Source of the DNA: Brenneria corticis
GTDB taxonomy: Bacteria > Pseudomonadota > Gammaproteobacteria > Enterobacterales > Enterobacteriaceae
Assembly (NCBI RefSeq): GCF_003115855.1
Contig: NZ_KZ819075.1
Span: 124,001 to 188,000 of the forward strand
Reading direction: 5' to 3'
DNA length: 64,000 nucleotides
The notes beneath the pieces are model-generated. The model had not been told where the DNA came from, did not search any database, and worked only from the letters and a program-made list of their open reading frames with translations. The position numbers and the translations under genes are program-made. Positions 26,101 to 34,738 of this stretch are shown here, piece by piece (position 1 is the first letter of the stretch; each line of letters begins with the position of its first letter).

Positions 26101-27108
26101 ATGACCATGCCGACCCCGCTTTGTCCCAACCGTATGCAGGTGCATTCGATCGTTCAGGAAACCCCTGATGTTTGGACAATAGCGTTGATTAACCACGACT
26201 TCTATCCCTATCAGCCCGGCCAGTATGCCCTGGTGAGCATCGCCGATAGCCCGGACGCTCTGCGGGCCTATACGCTATCGTCATCGCCGGGGCTTAGCCG
26301 CTTTATCACGCTGACGGTGCGCCGGCTGGATAAGGGGCTCGGTTCGCGCTGGCTGACGCAAAAGCTGAAACCGGGCGATTACCTGTGGCTGTCGGATGCG
26401 CAGGGAGAATTTACCTACGCGCGCGCCGCCGGCGAAAGTTATCTGATGATGGCGGCGGGCTGCGGCGTCACCCCCGTTATGTCGATGTGCCGCTGGCTGC
26501 TCGCCAAGCGACCAAGCGCCGACCTGCGGGTGATTTTTAACGTGCGCAATCCGCAGCAGGTTATTTTTGCCGACGAGTGGCGGGAACTGGCGCGGCGTTA
26601 CCCAGACCGCCTGCAACTGACGCTGATGGCGGAAAAGGATGCGGCGCCGGGTTTTCTCGCCGGGCGGATTACCTCTGAGCTGTTATTGGCGCTGGCGCCG
26701 GATATCGCCGGCCGCACCGTGATGACCTGCGGTCCGGCGCCCTATATGGAGCAGGTAGAGAGGTTCTGTCGGCAGTCCGGCGTGCCAGCGCAGCGCTTCT
26801 TTAAAGAGCAGTTCTATGTGGCTGACGGCGCCCCGTATGACGACGGCGACCGGCTTACGCTCACCATCAGCCGCCCGTTGCAAAAACTGCGCGTTCCGGT
26901 GGGCGTCAGCCTGCTGGCGGCGCTGGAGGCCAATAAGGCGCCGGTGCTCGCCGCCTGCCGCGCGGGCGTATGCGGAAGCTGTAAAACCCGCATTCTGTCC
27001 GGCGACTACCACACCGACAGCACCATGACCCTGACCCCGGAGGAAATCGCTCAGGGCTATGTGCTGGCCTGTAGCTGCCGGTTACAGGGGGATACCGTAC
27101 TGGCGTGA
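26101..27108 (+). CDS. hcr: NADH oxidoreductase Hcr
   Basis: Electron donor to Hcp. An FAD-binding ferredoxin-reductase domain comes first (RAYTLSSSP, about residue 60), then NAD-binding (GCGVTPVMSMCR), then a C-terminal 2Fe-2S ferredoxin domain with CRAGVCGSC and the final ACSC cysteine. 335 residues against 322 in E. coli, mostly from a slightly longer N-terminus. GGAGA precedes the ATG. Co-transcribed with hcp. Confidence 0.95.
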   Translation: MTMPTPLCPNRMQVHSIVQETPDVWTIALINHDFYPYQPGQYALVSIADSPDALRAYTLSSSPGLSRFITLTVRRLDKGLGSRWLTQKLKPGDYLWLSDAQGEFTYARAAGESYLMMAAGCGVTPVMSMCRWLLAKRPSADLRVIFNVRNPQQVIFADEWRELARRYPDRLQLTLMAEKDAAPGFLAGRITSELLLALAPDIAGRTVMTCGPAPYMEQVERFCRQSGVPAQRFFKEQFYVADGAPYDDGDRLTLTISRPLQKLRVPVGVSLLAALEANKAPVLAACRAGVCGSCKTRILSGDYHTDSTMTLTPEEIAQGYVLACSCRLQGDTVLA

Positions 27109-27152
27109 ACAACGCGCGCCGGTCAAGACGGCGTCACCGCAGCCGTTATCGT

Positions 27153-27980
27153 TCACGGCGCGGCGTACTTCTCCAGCAGGGCGTCGGCGATGGCTTCCGT
27201 CTGCGCATCCGCCTCTCCCCGGTAATCCCGCGGACGGAAGTGCATCTGAAAGGCGGCGATAACCTGCCGCTTCTGCCGAGCGCTCATATCATCGCGCACC
27301 TGGTAGCCGTAGCGCGCCAGCTTCGCCAACAGGCGGTCTACATCCACCGGCCGGGCGGGGTCGCGGCCGTCAAGATGGAACCTCACCCGCGCCGCCTCCG
27401 GCCAGGCGCCGATGCCCGCCCGCGCCAGCTGTTCCCAGGGAAACAGCGGTCCGGGATCCTGCTTGCGCAGCGGGGCGATATCGCTGTGGGCCACCACGTT
27501 CTGCGGCGCTATCCCATAGCGCTCGACGATCTGCCGGGCCATATCGCTCAGCACGGCGATTTGCGCCGCGGGAAACGGCGTCCATTTTACCCCGGTCAGC
27601 GTACGCCGATAGCCGGCGTTCTCCAGCTCAATACCGATCGACGAATTATTGAGACGCGTGAATCCGCGCCAGCCGCTGGCGCCGGCGTGCCATGCCGCCT
27701 GCGATTCCGCCACCAGTTGCCACACCACCGGCTTACCCCGGTCAAGGGGCGGATGCGCGGGAATAAGATAATGCGCGCTGACGTGTTCGTCCGTCAGCGT
27801 GCTCAGCGAGGTGGGGAAATCCTCCGCCGTATAGTGGATCACCAGAAAACGGATGCGCGCCTCCTGCGCCTGCGCCCGGTGCGCCATATCGACTTTATAA
27901 CTCCCGAGATCCTTCAGCGATGAGGCTGACTGGCACCCGGCCAGCAATAGCAACATCAGCATAGCGATGCATTTGGTCAT
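27153..27980 (-). CDS. amiD: N-acetylmuramoyl-L-alanine amidase AmiD (lipoprotein)
   Basis: Outer-membrane zinc amidase that cleaves the MurNAc-L-Ala bond, including anhydro-muropeptides. 275 residues. Signal peptide with lipobox LLAGC (Cys about 15), then the amidase_2/PGRP fold with zinc ligands in LVIHYTAEDF and VAHSDIAPLRKQDPG, then a C-terminal peptidoglycan-binding-like segment (ALLEKY end). ybjQ lies 48 bp upstream. Confidence 0.95.
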   Translation of the reverse strand: MTKCIAMLMLLLLAGCQSASSLKDLGSYKVDMAHRAQAQEARIRFLVIHYTAEDFPTSLSTLTDEHVSAHYLIPAHPPLDRGKPVVWQLVAESQAAWHAGASGWRGFTRLNNSSIGIELENAGYRRTLTGVKWTPFPAAQIAVLSDMARQIVERYGIAPQNVVAHSDIAPLRKQDPGPLFPWEQLARAGIGAWPEAARVRFHLDGRDPARPVDVDRLLAKLARYGYQVRDDMSARQKRQVIAAFQMHFRPRDYRGEADAQTEAIADALLEKYAAP

Positions 27981-28028
27981 GATGTTCCGACGAGCGTCGG
28001 TTTCCCGTATAAAGTGATTAAACAGCGA

Positions 28029-28352
28029 CTAGCGAACGACTTTTACCGCAGTCCCGCTGACGGACACCATCAGCATGCTGCTGTCTTTACCCACGGTTTC
28101 ATAGTCGATATCAATCCCGACCACGGCATTGGCGCCCAAATCCGCCGCCTGTTCCTGCAACTCTTTAAACGCAATCTGCCTTGCCTTGCGCAATTCCTTT
28201 TCATAAGCGCCGGAGCGTCCGCCCACGATGTCGCGAATGCCGGCAAAGAAATCACGAAAAATGTTGGCGCCGAGGATGGCTTCTCCGGTTACGACGCCGC
28301 AGTATTCCGTAATGGTAAAACCTTCCAGATTCGGGGTGGTGGATAAATGCAT
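28029..28352 (-). CDS. ybjQ: UPF0145 (DUF74) protein YbjQ
   Basis: 107-residue small protein of the YbjQ family, in which pentamers are known structurally but the function is not. Conserved: TTPNLEGFTITEYCGVVTGEAILGAN and LGANAVVGIDIDYE. AGGAG lies before the ATG. Same strand as amiD, as in E. coli. Confidence 0.95.
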   Translation of the reverse strand: MHLSTTPNLEGFTITEYCGVVTGEAILGANIFRDFFAGIRDIVGGRSGAYEKELRKARQIAFKELQEQAADLGANAVVGIDIDYETVGKDSSMLMVSVSGTAVKVVR

Positions 28353-28646
28353 GGTGGACTCCTTGAACTGTTGATAGGCGTAATACCCTATATCACCGTT
28401 CTGTTACAGGGCAACTGCGGGATTAAAATAGTCGGGCGGATCGCCGTTTCTATGCCAGCCGCGCGCTAATTATCCGCGCGGCTTATCTCTTCCCCGACAA
28501 ACCCGGCCCGCTCACCGTCAAGCTAGTATTTTATGCTATTATTTAAGCAATAATTCGCTTATCAGCAAATTTTAACCCGCGGCGATTGCATAAGTATTCT
28601 GCCGACGTTAACATTCGCGGCATCAATGGCTATTCAATTCTTACGC
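28353..28646. promoter_or_regulatory. Divergent region ybjQ / artP with possible ARG boxes
   Basis: 294-bp region. AT-rich 18-mers at 28542-28559 and 28585-28602 (ATTGCATAAGTATTCTGC) resemble the ArgR box (TNTGAATWWWWATTCANW) with several mismatches. artP is ArgR-repressed in E. coli, so the position is right, but the matches are imperfect. Confidence 0.4.
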
Positions 28647-29375
28647 ATGAGTATTCAACTAAACAGCATTAACTGCTTCTACGGCGCATACCAGGCGTTG
28701 TTCGACATTACACTGACCTGCCCGGCGGGCGAAACCCTGGTTTTGCTCGGACCGAGCGGCGCGGGGAAAAGTTCCTTGCTGCGCGTCCTGAATCTGCTGG
28801 AAATGCCGAGTTCCGGTCAGCTGGCGATCGCGGGCAATCAGTTTGATTTCGCTCATGCCCCCGGCGACGGCGCCATTCGCGAACTGCGTCAGAACGTGGG
28901 CATGGTTTTTCAGCAATATAACCTCTGGCCCCATCTGACGGTGGCGCAAAACCTGATCGAAGCCCCCTGCCGCGTGCTCGGGCTGCATAAAGATCAGGCC
29001 AAAGCCCGTGCCGACAAACTGCTCACCCGCCTGCGTTTGAATGATTTCGCCGATCGCTATCCCCTTCATCTCTCCGGCGGACAGCAACAGCGCGTCGCCA
29101 TCGCCCGCGCGCTGATGATGGAACCGCAGGTGCTGTTATTCGATGAACCCACCGCCGCGCTGGACCCTGAAATTACCGCTCAGGTAGTGAGCATCATCCA
29201 TGAGCTGACGCAAACCGGCATTACCCAGGTAATCGTCACCCATGAGGTGGAGTTCGCGCGGAAAACGGCCAGCAGAGTGGTATATATGGAGAACGGACGT
29301 ATTGTGGAGCAAGGGGATGCCGCTCATTTTGCCCAGCCGCAGACGTCTGCCTTCGCCAGCTATTTATCACATTGA
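28647..29375 (+). CDS. artP: Arginine ABC transporter ATPase ArtP
   Basis: ATP-binding subunit of the arginine importer ArtPQM. 242 residues; Walker A GPSGAGKSS, Q-loop VFQQYNLWP, signature LSGGQQQR, Walker B VLLFDEPTAALDPE, H-loop VTHEVEF. The start MSIQLNSINCFYG matches E. coli; an ATG seven codons upstream is also open, and neither has a strong ribosome site. First gene of artP-artI-artQ-artM. Confidence 0.96.
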   Translation: MSIQLNSINCFYGAYQALFDITLTCPAGETLVLLGPSGAGKSSLLRVLNLLEMPSSGQLAIAGNQFDFAHAPGDGAIRELRQNVGMVFQQYNLWPHLTVAQNLIEAPCRVLGLHKDQAKARADKLLTRLRLNDFADRYPLHLSGGQQQRVAIARALMMEPQVLLFDEPTAALDPEITAQVVSIIHELTQTGITQVIVTHEVEFARKTASRVVYMENGRIVEQGDAAHFAQPQTSAFASYLSH

Positions 29376-29395
29376 TTAATTTCAGGAAAATTATG

Positions 29396-30127
29396 ATGAA
29401 AAAAGCGATCGTCGTACTACTACTCGCCGGCGCCAGCGTTTCCGCCGGCGCGGCGGAAACCATCCGTTTCGCCACCGAAGCCTCTTACCCTCCGTTCGAG
29501 TTCGTTGACGCCGGCAATAAGATCCAGGGCTTTGATATCGATCTGGCCAACGCGCTGTGCAAAGAGATACAGGCTACCTGCACCTTCAGCAACCAGGCGT
29601 TCGACAGCCTGATCCCAGGGCTGAAATTCCGTCGTTTTGAAGCGGTTATCGCCGGAATGGATATCACCCCGGAACGTCAGAAACAGGTCGCTTTTACCCA
29701 ACCCTATTATGACAACTCGGCGCTGTTTATCGCCCAGAAAGGCAAAGCCGCCGACGTCGGTGAGCTGAAAGGGAAACGCATCGGCGTACAAAACGGCACC
29801 ACCCACCAGAAATACCTGCTGGATAAGCACAGCGAAATTACCACCGTGCCTTACGATAGCTATCAGAATGCCGTTCTGGACCTGAAAAACGGCCGACTGG
29901 ATGCGGTGTTCGGCGATACCGCGGTGGTGAACGAGTGGCTGAAACAGAATGAAAACCTATCCGCGGTCGGTCAACCGGTGACGGATAAAGGCTATTTCGG
30001 CGTCGGTCTGGGGATTGCGGTTCGTCAGAATAACGATGAACTGTTGAAGAAATTCAACGACGCGCTCAGCAAAATCAAACAGGATGGTACTTATCAGACC
30101 ATCTATCAAAAATGGTTCCAGCAGTAA
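29396..30127 (+). CDS. artI: Arginine ABC transporter binding protein ArtI
   Basis: Periplasmic solute-binding protein of the SBP_bac_3 family. 243 residues with signal peptide MKKAIVVLLLAGASVSAGAA. Matches E. coli ArtI through TIRFATEASYPPFE and NQAFDSLIPGLKFRR. Two adjacent ATGs follow AGGA; the second is chosen as in E. coli. It is a clear paralogue of artJ downstream. Ligand (arginine or another basic amino acid) is taken from the family. Confidence 0.93.
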   Translation: MKKAIVVLLLAGASVSAGAAETIRFATEASYPPFEFVDAGNKIQGFDIDLANALCKEIQATCTFSNQAFDSLIPGLKFRRFEAVIAGMDITPERQKQVAFTQPYYDNSALFIAQKGKAADVGELKGKRIGVQNGTTHQKYLLDKHSEITTVPYDSYQNAVLDLKNGRLDAVFGDTAVVNEWLKQNENLSAVGQPVTDKGYFGVGLGIAVRQNNDELLKKFNDALSKIKQDGTYQTIYQKWFQQ

Positions 30128-30138
30128 TCTGACTCTCA

Positions 30139-30855
30139 ATGATTGAATTTCACCCTCTTGCAAGCGCCGCCGGGATGACCGTCGGCCTTGCCGTTTGCGC
30201 ACTGGCGCTGGGACTTGTCCTCGCCATGCTGTTCGCCATCTGGGAAACCGCCCGCTGGAAAGCGGTCGGCTGGTGCGGCACCGCGCTGGTAACGCTATTA
30301 CGCGGCCTGCCGGAAATTCTGGTGGTACTGTTCGTCTATTTTGGCTCCTCTCAATTGCTGCTGATGCTGGCGGACGGCTTTACCCTGAATCTGTATCTGG
30401 TGCAGATCCCGGTACAAGCGAACATCGAGATGTTTGAAGTCAGCCCGTTTCTGTGCGGCGTGATCGCACTGGCGCTGCTGTATGCCGCCTATGCCTCGCA
30501 AACGCTGCGCGGCGCGCTGAAAGCCGTGCCGCAGGGGCAATGGGAGTCCGGCCAGGCGCTGGGGTTAAGCAAGTCGGCTATTTTTATCCGCCTGATTATG
30601 CCGCAGATGTGGCGTCACGCCCTGCCGGGGTTGGGCAACCAGTGGCTGGTCTTGCTGAAGGACACCGCGCTGGTTTCGCTGATCAGCGTCAATGACCTGA
30701 TGCTGCAAACCAAAAGCATCGCCACGCGGACGCAGGAACCCTTTACCTGGTACGTGATCGCCGCCGCCATTTACCTGCTGATCACCCTGTTCAGCCAGTA
30801 CGTTCTGAAACGGATTGAACTGAGAACCACGCGTTTTGAACGGAGGGCTTCCTGA
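30139..30855 (+). CDS. artQ: Arginine ABC transporter permease ArtQ
   Basis: Inner-membrane permease of the HisMQ type, 238 residues, five membrane segments, with the EAA loop (GALKAVPQGQWESGQALGLS) that docks the ATPase. Its TGA overlaps the artM ATG by one base, so translation is coupled. Confidence 0.95.
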   Translation: MIEFHPLASAAGMTVGLAVCALALGLVLAMLFAIWETARWKAVGWCGTALVTLLRGLPEILVVLFVYFGSSQLLLMLADGFTLNLYLVQIPVQANIEMFEVSPFLCGVIALALLYAAYASQTLRGALKAVPQGQWESGQALGLSKSAIFIRLIMPQMWRHALPGLGNQWLVLLKDTALVSLISVNDLMLQTKSIATRTQEPFTWYVIAAAIYLLITLFSQYVLKRIELRTTRFERRAS

Positions 30856-31523
30856 TGCTCGCATACCTGCCCGAGCTGCTTAAGGGACTGCATACCAGCC
30901 TGACGCTCACCGTGGCGGCGCTTATCGTCGCCCTGGCGCTGTCGCTGCTGCTGACGGTGGTGCTGACGTTGAAAACGCCGGTGATATCGACGCTGGCGAA
31001 GGGTTATATCACCCTTTTTACCGGCACGCCGCTGCTGGTGCAGATCTTCCTGATCTACTACGGTCCCGGCCAGTTCAGTTCCATACAGCAAATTCCCTGG
31101 CTATGGCACCTGCTGTCGCAGCCGTGGCTGTGCGCCATGATCGCCCTGGCGCTCAACAGCGCCGCCTACACCACCCAGCTGTTTTATGGCGCGGTAAAAG
31201 CCATTCCCGCCGGCCAGTGGCAGTCCTGCGCGGCGCTGGGCATGTCGCGGAAACAGACGCTGCGCATCCTGTTGCCGTTCGCCTTTAAACGCGCGCTCTC
31301 ATCCTATTCGAATGAAGTGGTGCTGGTGTTTAAGAGTACCTCTCTGGCTTACACCATTACCCTGATGGAGGTCATGGGGTACAGCCAGTTGATGTACGGC
31401 CGCACCTACGACGTGATGGTTTTCGGCGCGGCGGGGATCATCTATCTCTGCGTCAACGGATTGCTCACCCTGCTGATGCGTCTGATTGAACGGCGCGCGC
31501 TGGCGTTCGAACGACGCAACTAG
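30855..31523 (+). CDS. artM: Arginine ABC transporter permease ArtM
   Basis: Partner permease of ArtQ, 222 residues, five membrane segments. The EAA loop reads YGAVKAIPAGQWQSCAALGMS. GGAGGG lies just before the ATG inside artQ. artJ follows by 43 bp and may have its own promoter, as in E. coli. Confidence 0.95.
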   Translation: MLAYLPELLKGLHTSLTLTVAALIVALALSLLLTVVLTLKTPVISTLAKGYITLFTGTPLLVQIFLIYYGPGQFSSIQQIPWLWHLLSQPWLCAMIALALNSAAYTTQLFYGAVKAIPAGQWQSCAALGMSRKQTLRILLPFAFKRALSSYSNEVVLVFKSTSLAYTITLMEVMGYSQLMYGRTYDVMVFGAAGIIYLCVNGLLTLLMRLIERRALAFERRN

Positions 31524-31566
31524 CCTTGAATATCCCACTAACATCCGCACAGACTGGAGTATGTAG

Positions 31567-32298
31567 ATGAAAAAATTATTGCTCGCCGCCTTACTGGGCG
31601 GGATGACATGCGGCGCCATGGCCGCGGATACCATCCGCTTCGCGTCGTCCGCGACCTATCCGCCGTTTGAATCGCTGGACGCCAATAACGATATCGTCGG
31701 TTTCGATATGGATCTGGCGAAAGCGCTGTGCAAGCAGATGCAGGCCACCTGCACCTTCACCAATCAGGCTTTCGACAGCCTGATCCCGGCGCTGAAATTC
31801 CGCCGTTACGACGCGGTGATTTCAGGGATGGACATTACCCCCGAGCGCAGCAAGCAGGTGGCGTTTACCCAGCCCTACTATGCCAACTCGGCGGTGGTGA
31901 TCGCCCAAAAAGGGAAATTCAGCGATTTCGCCGCGTTGCAGGGCAAACGCATCGGGATGGAGAACGGCACCACGCATCAAAAATATATGCATGACAAGCA
32001 CCCGGAAGTGCAGACCGTCTCTTACGACAGCTATCAGAATGCGGTGCTGGATCTGAAAAACGGCCGTATTGACGGCGTGTTCGGCGATACCGCCGTGGTG
32101 AATGAGTGGATTAAAACCAACCCGGATCTGGCAACGGTCGGCGAGCACGTTACCGATCCCGAATACTTCGGTACGGGGCTGGGCATCGCCGTTCGTCCCA
32201 ACGACCAGGCCCTGCTGGAAAAACTGAATAAGGCGCTGGACGCCATCAAAGCGGACGGCACCTATCAGGCCATCAACGATAAGTGGTTCCCGCAGTAA
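31567..32298 (+). CDS. artJ: Arginine ABC transporter binding protein ArtJ
   Basis: Periplasmic L-arginine-binding protein, 243 residues, signal peptide MKKLLLAALLGGMTCGAMAA. Strongly similar to ArtI (TIRFASSATYPPFESLDANN, VSYDSYQNAVLDLKNGRIDGVFGDTAVV), so the pair arose by duplication. TGGAGT lies before the ATG. A convergent hairpin separates it from rlmC. Confidence 0.95.
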   Translation: MKKLLLAALLGGMTCGAMAADTIRFASSATYPPFESLDANNDIVGFDMDLAKALCKQMQATCTFTNQAFDSLIPALKFRRYDAVISGMDITPERSKQVAFTQPYYANSAVVIAQKGKFSDFAALQGKRIGMENGTTHQKYMHDKHPEVQTVSYDSYQNAVLDLKNGRIDGVFGDTAVVNEWIKTNPDLATVGEHVTDPEYFGTGLGIAVRPNDQALLEKLNKALDAIKADGTYQAINDKWFPQ

Positions 32299-32321
32299 AA
32301 CCTTCCCCCCGCTATACTCCG

Positions 32322-32343
32322 CGCGGCGCTTAACGGCGCCGCG
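32322..32343. terminator. Hairpin between artJ and rlmC
   Basis: Perfect 8-bp arms CGCGGCGC and GCGCCGCG around TTAACG, between two converging genes. There is no T-run. Confidence 0.5.
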
Positions 32344-32362
32344 TCGCGCCTTAAACGTTCCG

Positions 32363-33502
32363 CTAATCGGCCGCATCTTCTTTTTGCAATAGCGTCAGCA
32401 CTTCGTAATGCGCGGTATGCGGGAACATATCGAACAGCTGCACGCGCCGCGCGCGATAGTTTTTCAGCTCATCCAGGTCCTGCGCCATGCTGGCGGCGTT
32501 ACAGCTGGAGTAAAGAATATAGTGCGGCGCCATACGGCTCAGATAGGCGCACAGCTCCGCGCCTATCCCGCGGCGCGGCGGATTCACCAGCACCAGATCC
32601 GGGATCTGCTCCCGGGCGGTGGCGAAGCGCGTCGAATCCAGCGCCTGAAACTCCACCTGCGTCAATCCCAGCTGTGCGGCGGACAGGCGCGCGCAGGCGA
32701 TGGCTTCGACGCTGATCTCGATGCCGGTCAGCCGCATCTGCGGCGTGGCGCAGTGCAGGCCAAAGCCCCCCACGCCGCAGAACAGATCCCACATGCTGCG
32801 GATATTCAGTTCCTCCACCCAGGCGCGGGCCGTGGCATAGAGCGCGCCGGCCACCTGCGGGTTGGTCTGGAAAAAACTTTGCGGACGGATGTACAGCGGC
32901 ACCTGGTTGAACCGTTCCGCCAGCGTCGCCGCGTCGCTGAGGATAATTTCCGTCTTCCCTTCCATAATCGCCTGATGCACCGGCTGAATATTGGCTGAAA
33001 TCACCTCAAGTTGGGGCAACTGCCGTTGCAGCCAGGGTAACGCCGCGCGCAGCTGGGCGAGCTTGGTTTCCGAACGCAGTACAAAGCGCAGCATAAAGGC
33101 GCCGCGCGAAACGCTTTCCGTCAGCAGCAGGTACTTTAGCTCTCCGCGCCGGCGGGCGACGTTATAGGGGGTCAGCCCTGCCCTGGCGATAAATATTTTC
33201 AGCGCCGCAAACACCGGCGCGAAGCTGTGCGGATAGAGCGGGCAGTCACACAGATCGACCGCCGTCCCGTCGCGATGCAGCATCCCCAGCAGCGGCCGCT
33301 CAACGCTGCCGCTGACCACCATTTTCGCCTTGTTGCGAAACGCGGACTGCGCCGAAGGGCAAACCGGCAGCCATTGCTGAACCGCGCGAGAGCGGAGCAA
33401 ATCGGCAAGGTGTTGCTGTTTGTCGGCCAACTGCTGTGGATAGGCTTTTTCCAGCCACTGGCAGGAACGGCAGGTTCCCGCGCTGTACTGCGCACAATGC
33501 AT
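32363..33502 (-). CDS. rlmC: 23S rRNA (uracil-747-C5)-methyltransferase
   Basis: SAM-dependent RNA methyltransferase (formerly RumB) with a 4Fe-4S cluster. 379 residues. Cluster cysteines at 3, 11, 14 and in LCDCPLYP near 85-87. Motifs: SAM-binding WDLFCGVGGFGLHCA, VLVNPPRRGIG and catalytic YSSCNAASM. Matches E. coli RlmC throughout, including the C-terminal FPHTAHYEVLTLL. Confidence 0.97.
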   Translation of the reverse strand: MHCAQYSAGTCRSCQWLEKAYPQQLADKQQHLADLLRSRAVQQWLPVCPSAQSAFRNKAKMVVSGSVERPLLGMLHRDGTAVDLCDCPLYPHSFAPVFAALKIFIARAGLTPYNVARRRGELKYLLLTESVSRGAFMLRFVLRSETKLAQLRAALPWLQRQLPQLEVISANIQPVHQAIMEGKTEIILSDAATLAERFNQVPLYIRPQSFFQTNPQVAGALYATARAWVEELNIRSMWDLFCGVGGFGLHCATPQMRLTGIEISVEAIACARLSAAQLGLTQVEFQALDSTRFATAREQIPDLVLVNPPRRGIGAELCAYLSRMAPHYILYSSCNAASMAQDLDELKNYRARRVQLFDMFPHTAHYEVLTLLQKEDAAD

Positions 33503-34134
33503 AGAGAGAATCTAACGGTTAAGGGTGAAAACAGAATGGCGCGGATTGTACCACCGCCGCGCCGTTATTTCCGCCGCGGTAAAAAAAGCCGGGGCCTGGG
33601 AAATCCCTAGAAATTGAAATATGTAACGCCTGAGAATATTTCGTGCGCGATAAAGCCACCATTTCTTTGCTACATCGTAGCACGCGCCCGACGCAGGGTG
33701 GTTCAAACGCCACCACCCTCCGGACCCGGGCTTGTGGCTGAAATCACGCCGCTAACGCGGTGCCTTCGGCGGTCGCCCCCTTTTCCGAACCGCCAGTGAC
33801 GGAATACTCGTCTCATCCCTGAGACTCGCCCTGGCGGGCCAGCGCAAGCGCTGTTCAAAAACGCTCCCGGCGTTTTTGTCCGACGCGGCACTGGCTTGAG
33901 CAGCATCCATGCTGCTCATTCGCGGGGTCGTCCACCTCAGCGTAATTTCTTACGCCATAGGGTGAACGATGTAAATACTGAGTTCTTTAATATCAGCATG
34001 TTAAATACAAAGATACAAACAAGCCCCCGTGCCGGGCGCGTGCTGCTACGGTTGTAGAAATCGACTGAGGTAAGTGCGCACGAAACCCTCACTACGCTAA
34101 CAGAGATCTTTTCCCAAATGTGTAGAGAGCATTT
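33503..34134. other. 632-bp gene-free region rich in hairpins
   Basis: No gene. It contains many perfect small palindromes: AGGGTGGT/ACCACCCT (33694-33719), AAAAACGC/GCGTTTTT (33857-33877) and GAGCAGCAT/ATGCTGCTC (33898-33917). It also holds the left end and body of a 29-bp inverted-repeat element that runs into ybjO. The first 100 bp before rlmC must hold its promoter. Confidence 0.6.
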
Positions 34135-34186
34135 TCATCGCACCTTGCCGCGCCCCGCAGGGCGAGTCTCAGGGATGAGACGAGTA
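33805..34186. repeat. 382-bp element with perfect 29-bp inverted ends
   Basis: Bases 33805-33833 are repeated exactly, inverted, at 34158-34186 (both begin TACTCGTCTCATCCCTGAGA when read inward). The interior has palindromes and no coding gene. The right end forms the last codons of ybjO. It looks like a MITE or large dispersed palindromic repeat. Confidence 0.75.
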
Positions 34187-34644
34187 AAAAACCGTCGGCT
34201 GCGGCGCGGAAAAAACAGCAGGAAGATCACCAGCAAATCCGGTATTTTCTGTAATAACAGCTGATGCAGCACCGCCGTATGGCTATCGCCGGAGATATGA
34301 AATATCGCCGGGAAATACTCGCTCACCGACGCCAGCAGCATATACAGCGCCACCAGGCACTGGCAGATAACGTATCCCCAGCGCCCCCAGTTGGCCCCCG
34401 TCAGCACCGCAAATCCGCAGCGCACCTCGGCGCAAACAATCACCAGGGACAACAGCAAAACCAGCGTAGCGTCCCATGACTGGGCGCTGCTGCCTATCCA
34501 TCCCCCCAGTTCGCTCAGGCCCAGTTCCCAGGCCAACAGCAACACGCCCAGCAAACGGGTGGCGATAATAGCGATGCCCGCCACCATAACCGGAACCGGC
34601 GCATAGGCTTTTCGCTGGGCGATCTCCTTTTTCCTGTACCGCAT
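34135..34644 (-). CDS. ybjO: YbjO-family inner-membrane protein with altered C-terminus
   Basis: 169-residue membrane protein with about four hydrophobic segments, similar in length and placement to E. coli YbjO (162 residues), which was implicated in biofilm or unknown functions. The body aligns to the last family motif (P-x-x-SRRFF). After that, 16 residues (TRLIPETRPAGRGKVR) are encoded by the 29-bp repeat arm and beyond, so the original stop has been replaced. Upstream of potI-type genes on the minus strand as in E. coli, reading away. Confidence 0.8.
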   Translation of the reverse strand: MRYRKKEIAQRKAYAPVPVMVAGIAIIATRLLGVLLLAWELGLSELGGWIGSSAQSWDATLVLLLSLVIVCAEVRCGFAVLTGANWGRWGYVICQCLVALYMLLASVSEYFPAIFHISGDSHTAVLHQLLLQKIPDLLVIFLLFFPRRSRRFFTRLIPETRPAGRGKVR

Positions 34645-34738
34645 TTACCCTCTCGTCCTTTATACAGAGCAACAACGCCACCAGACGATGGCGGCGTTGT
34701 CGTTCACTCAAGGCGCATAAAGCACGACCGGCGACGAA

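Noticed and set aside
33600..34190. CRISPR array or insertion sequence in the hairpin-rich region
   Set aside because: Repeats are inverted and unequal, without spacers of constant length, and no transposase is encoded.
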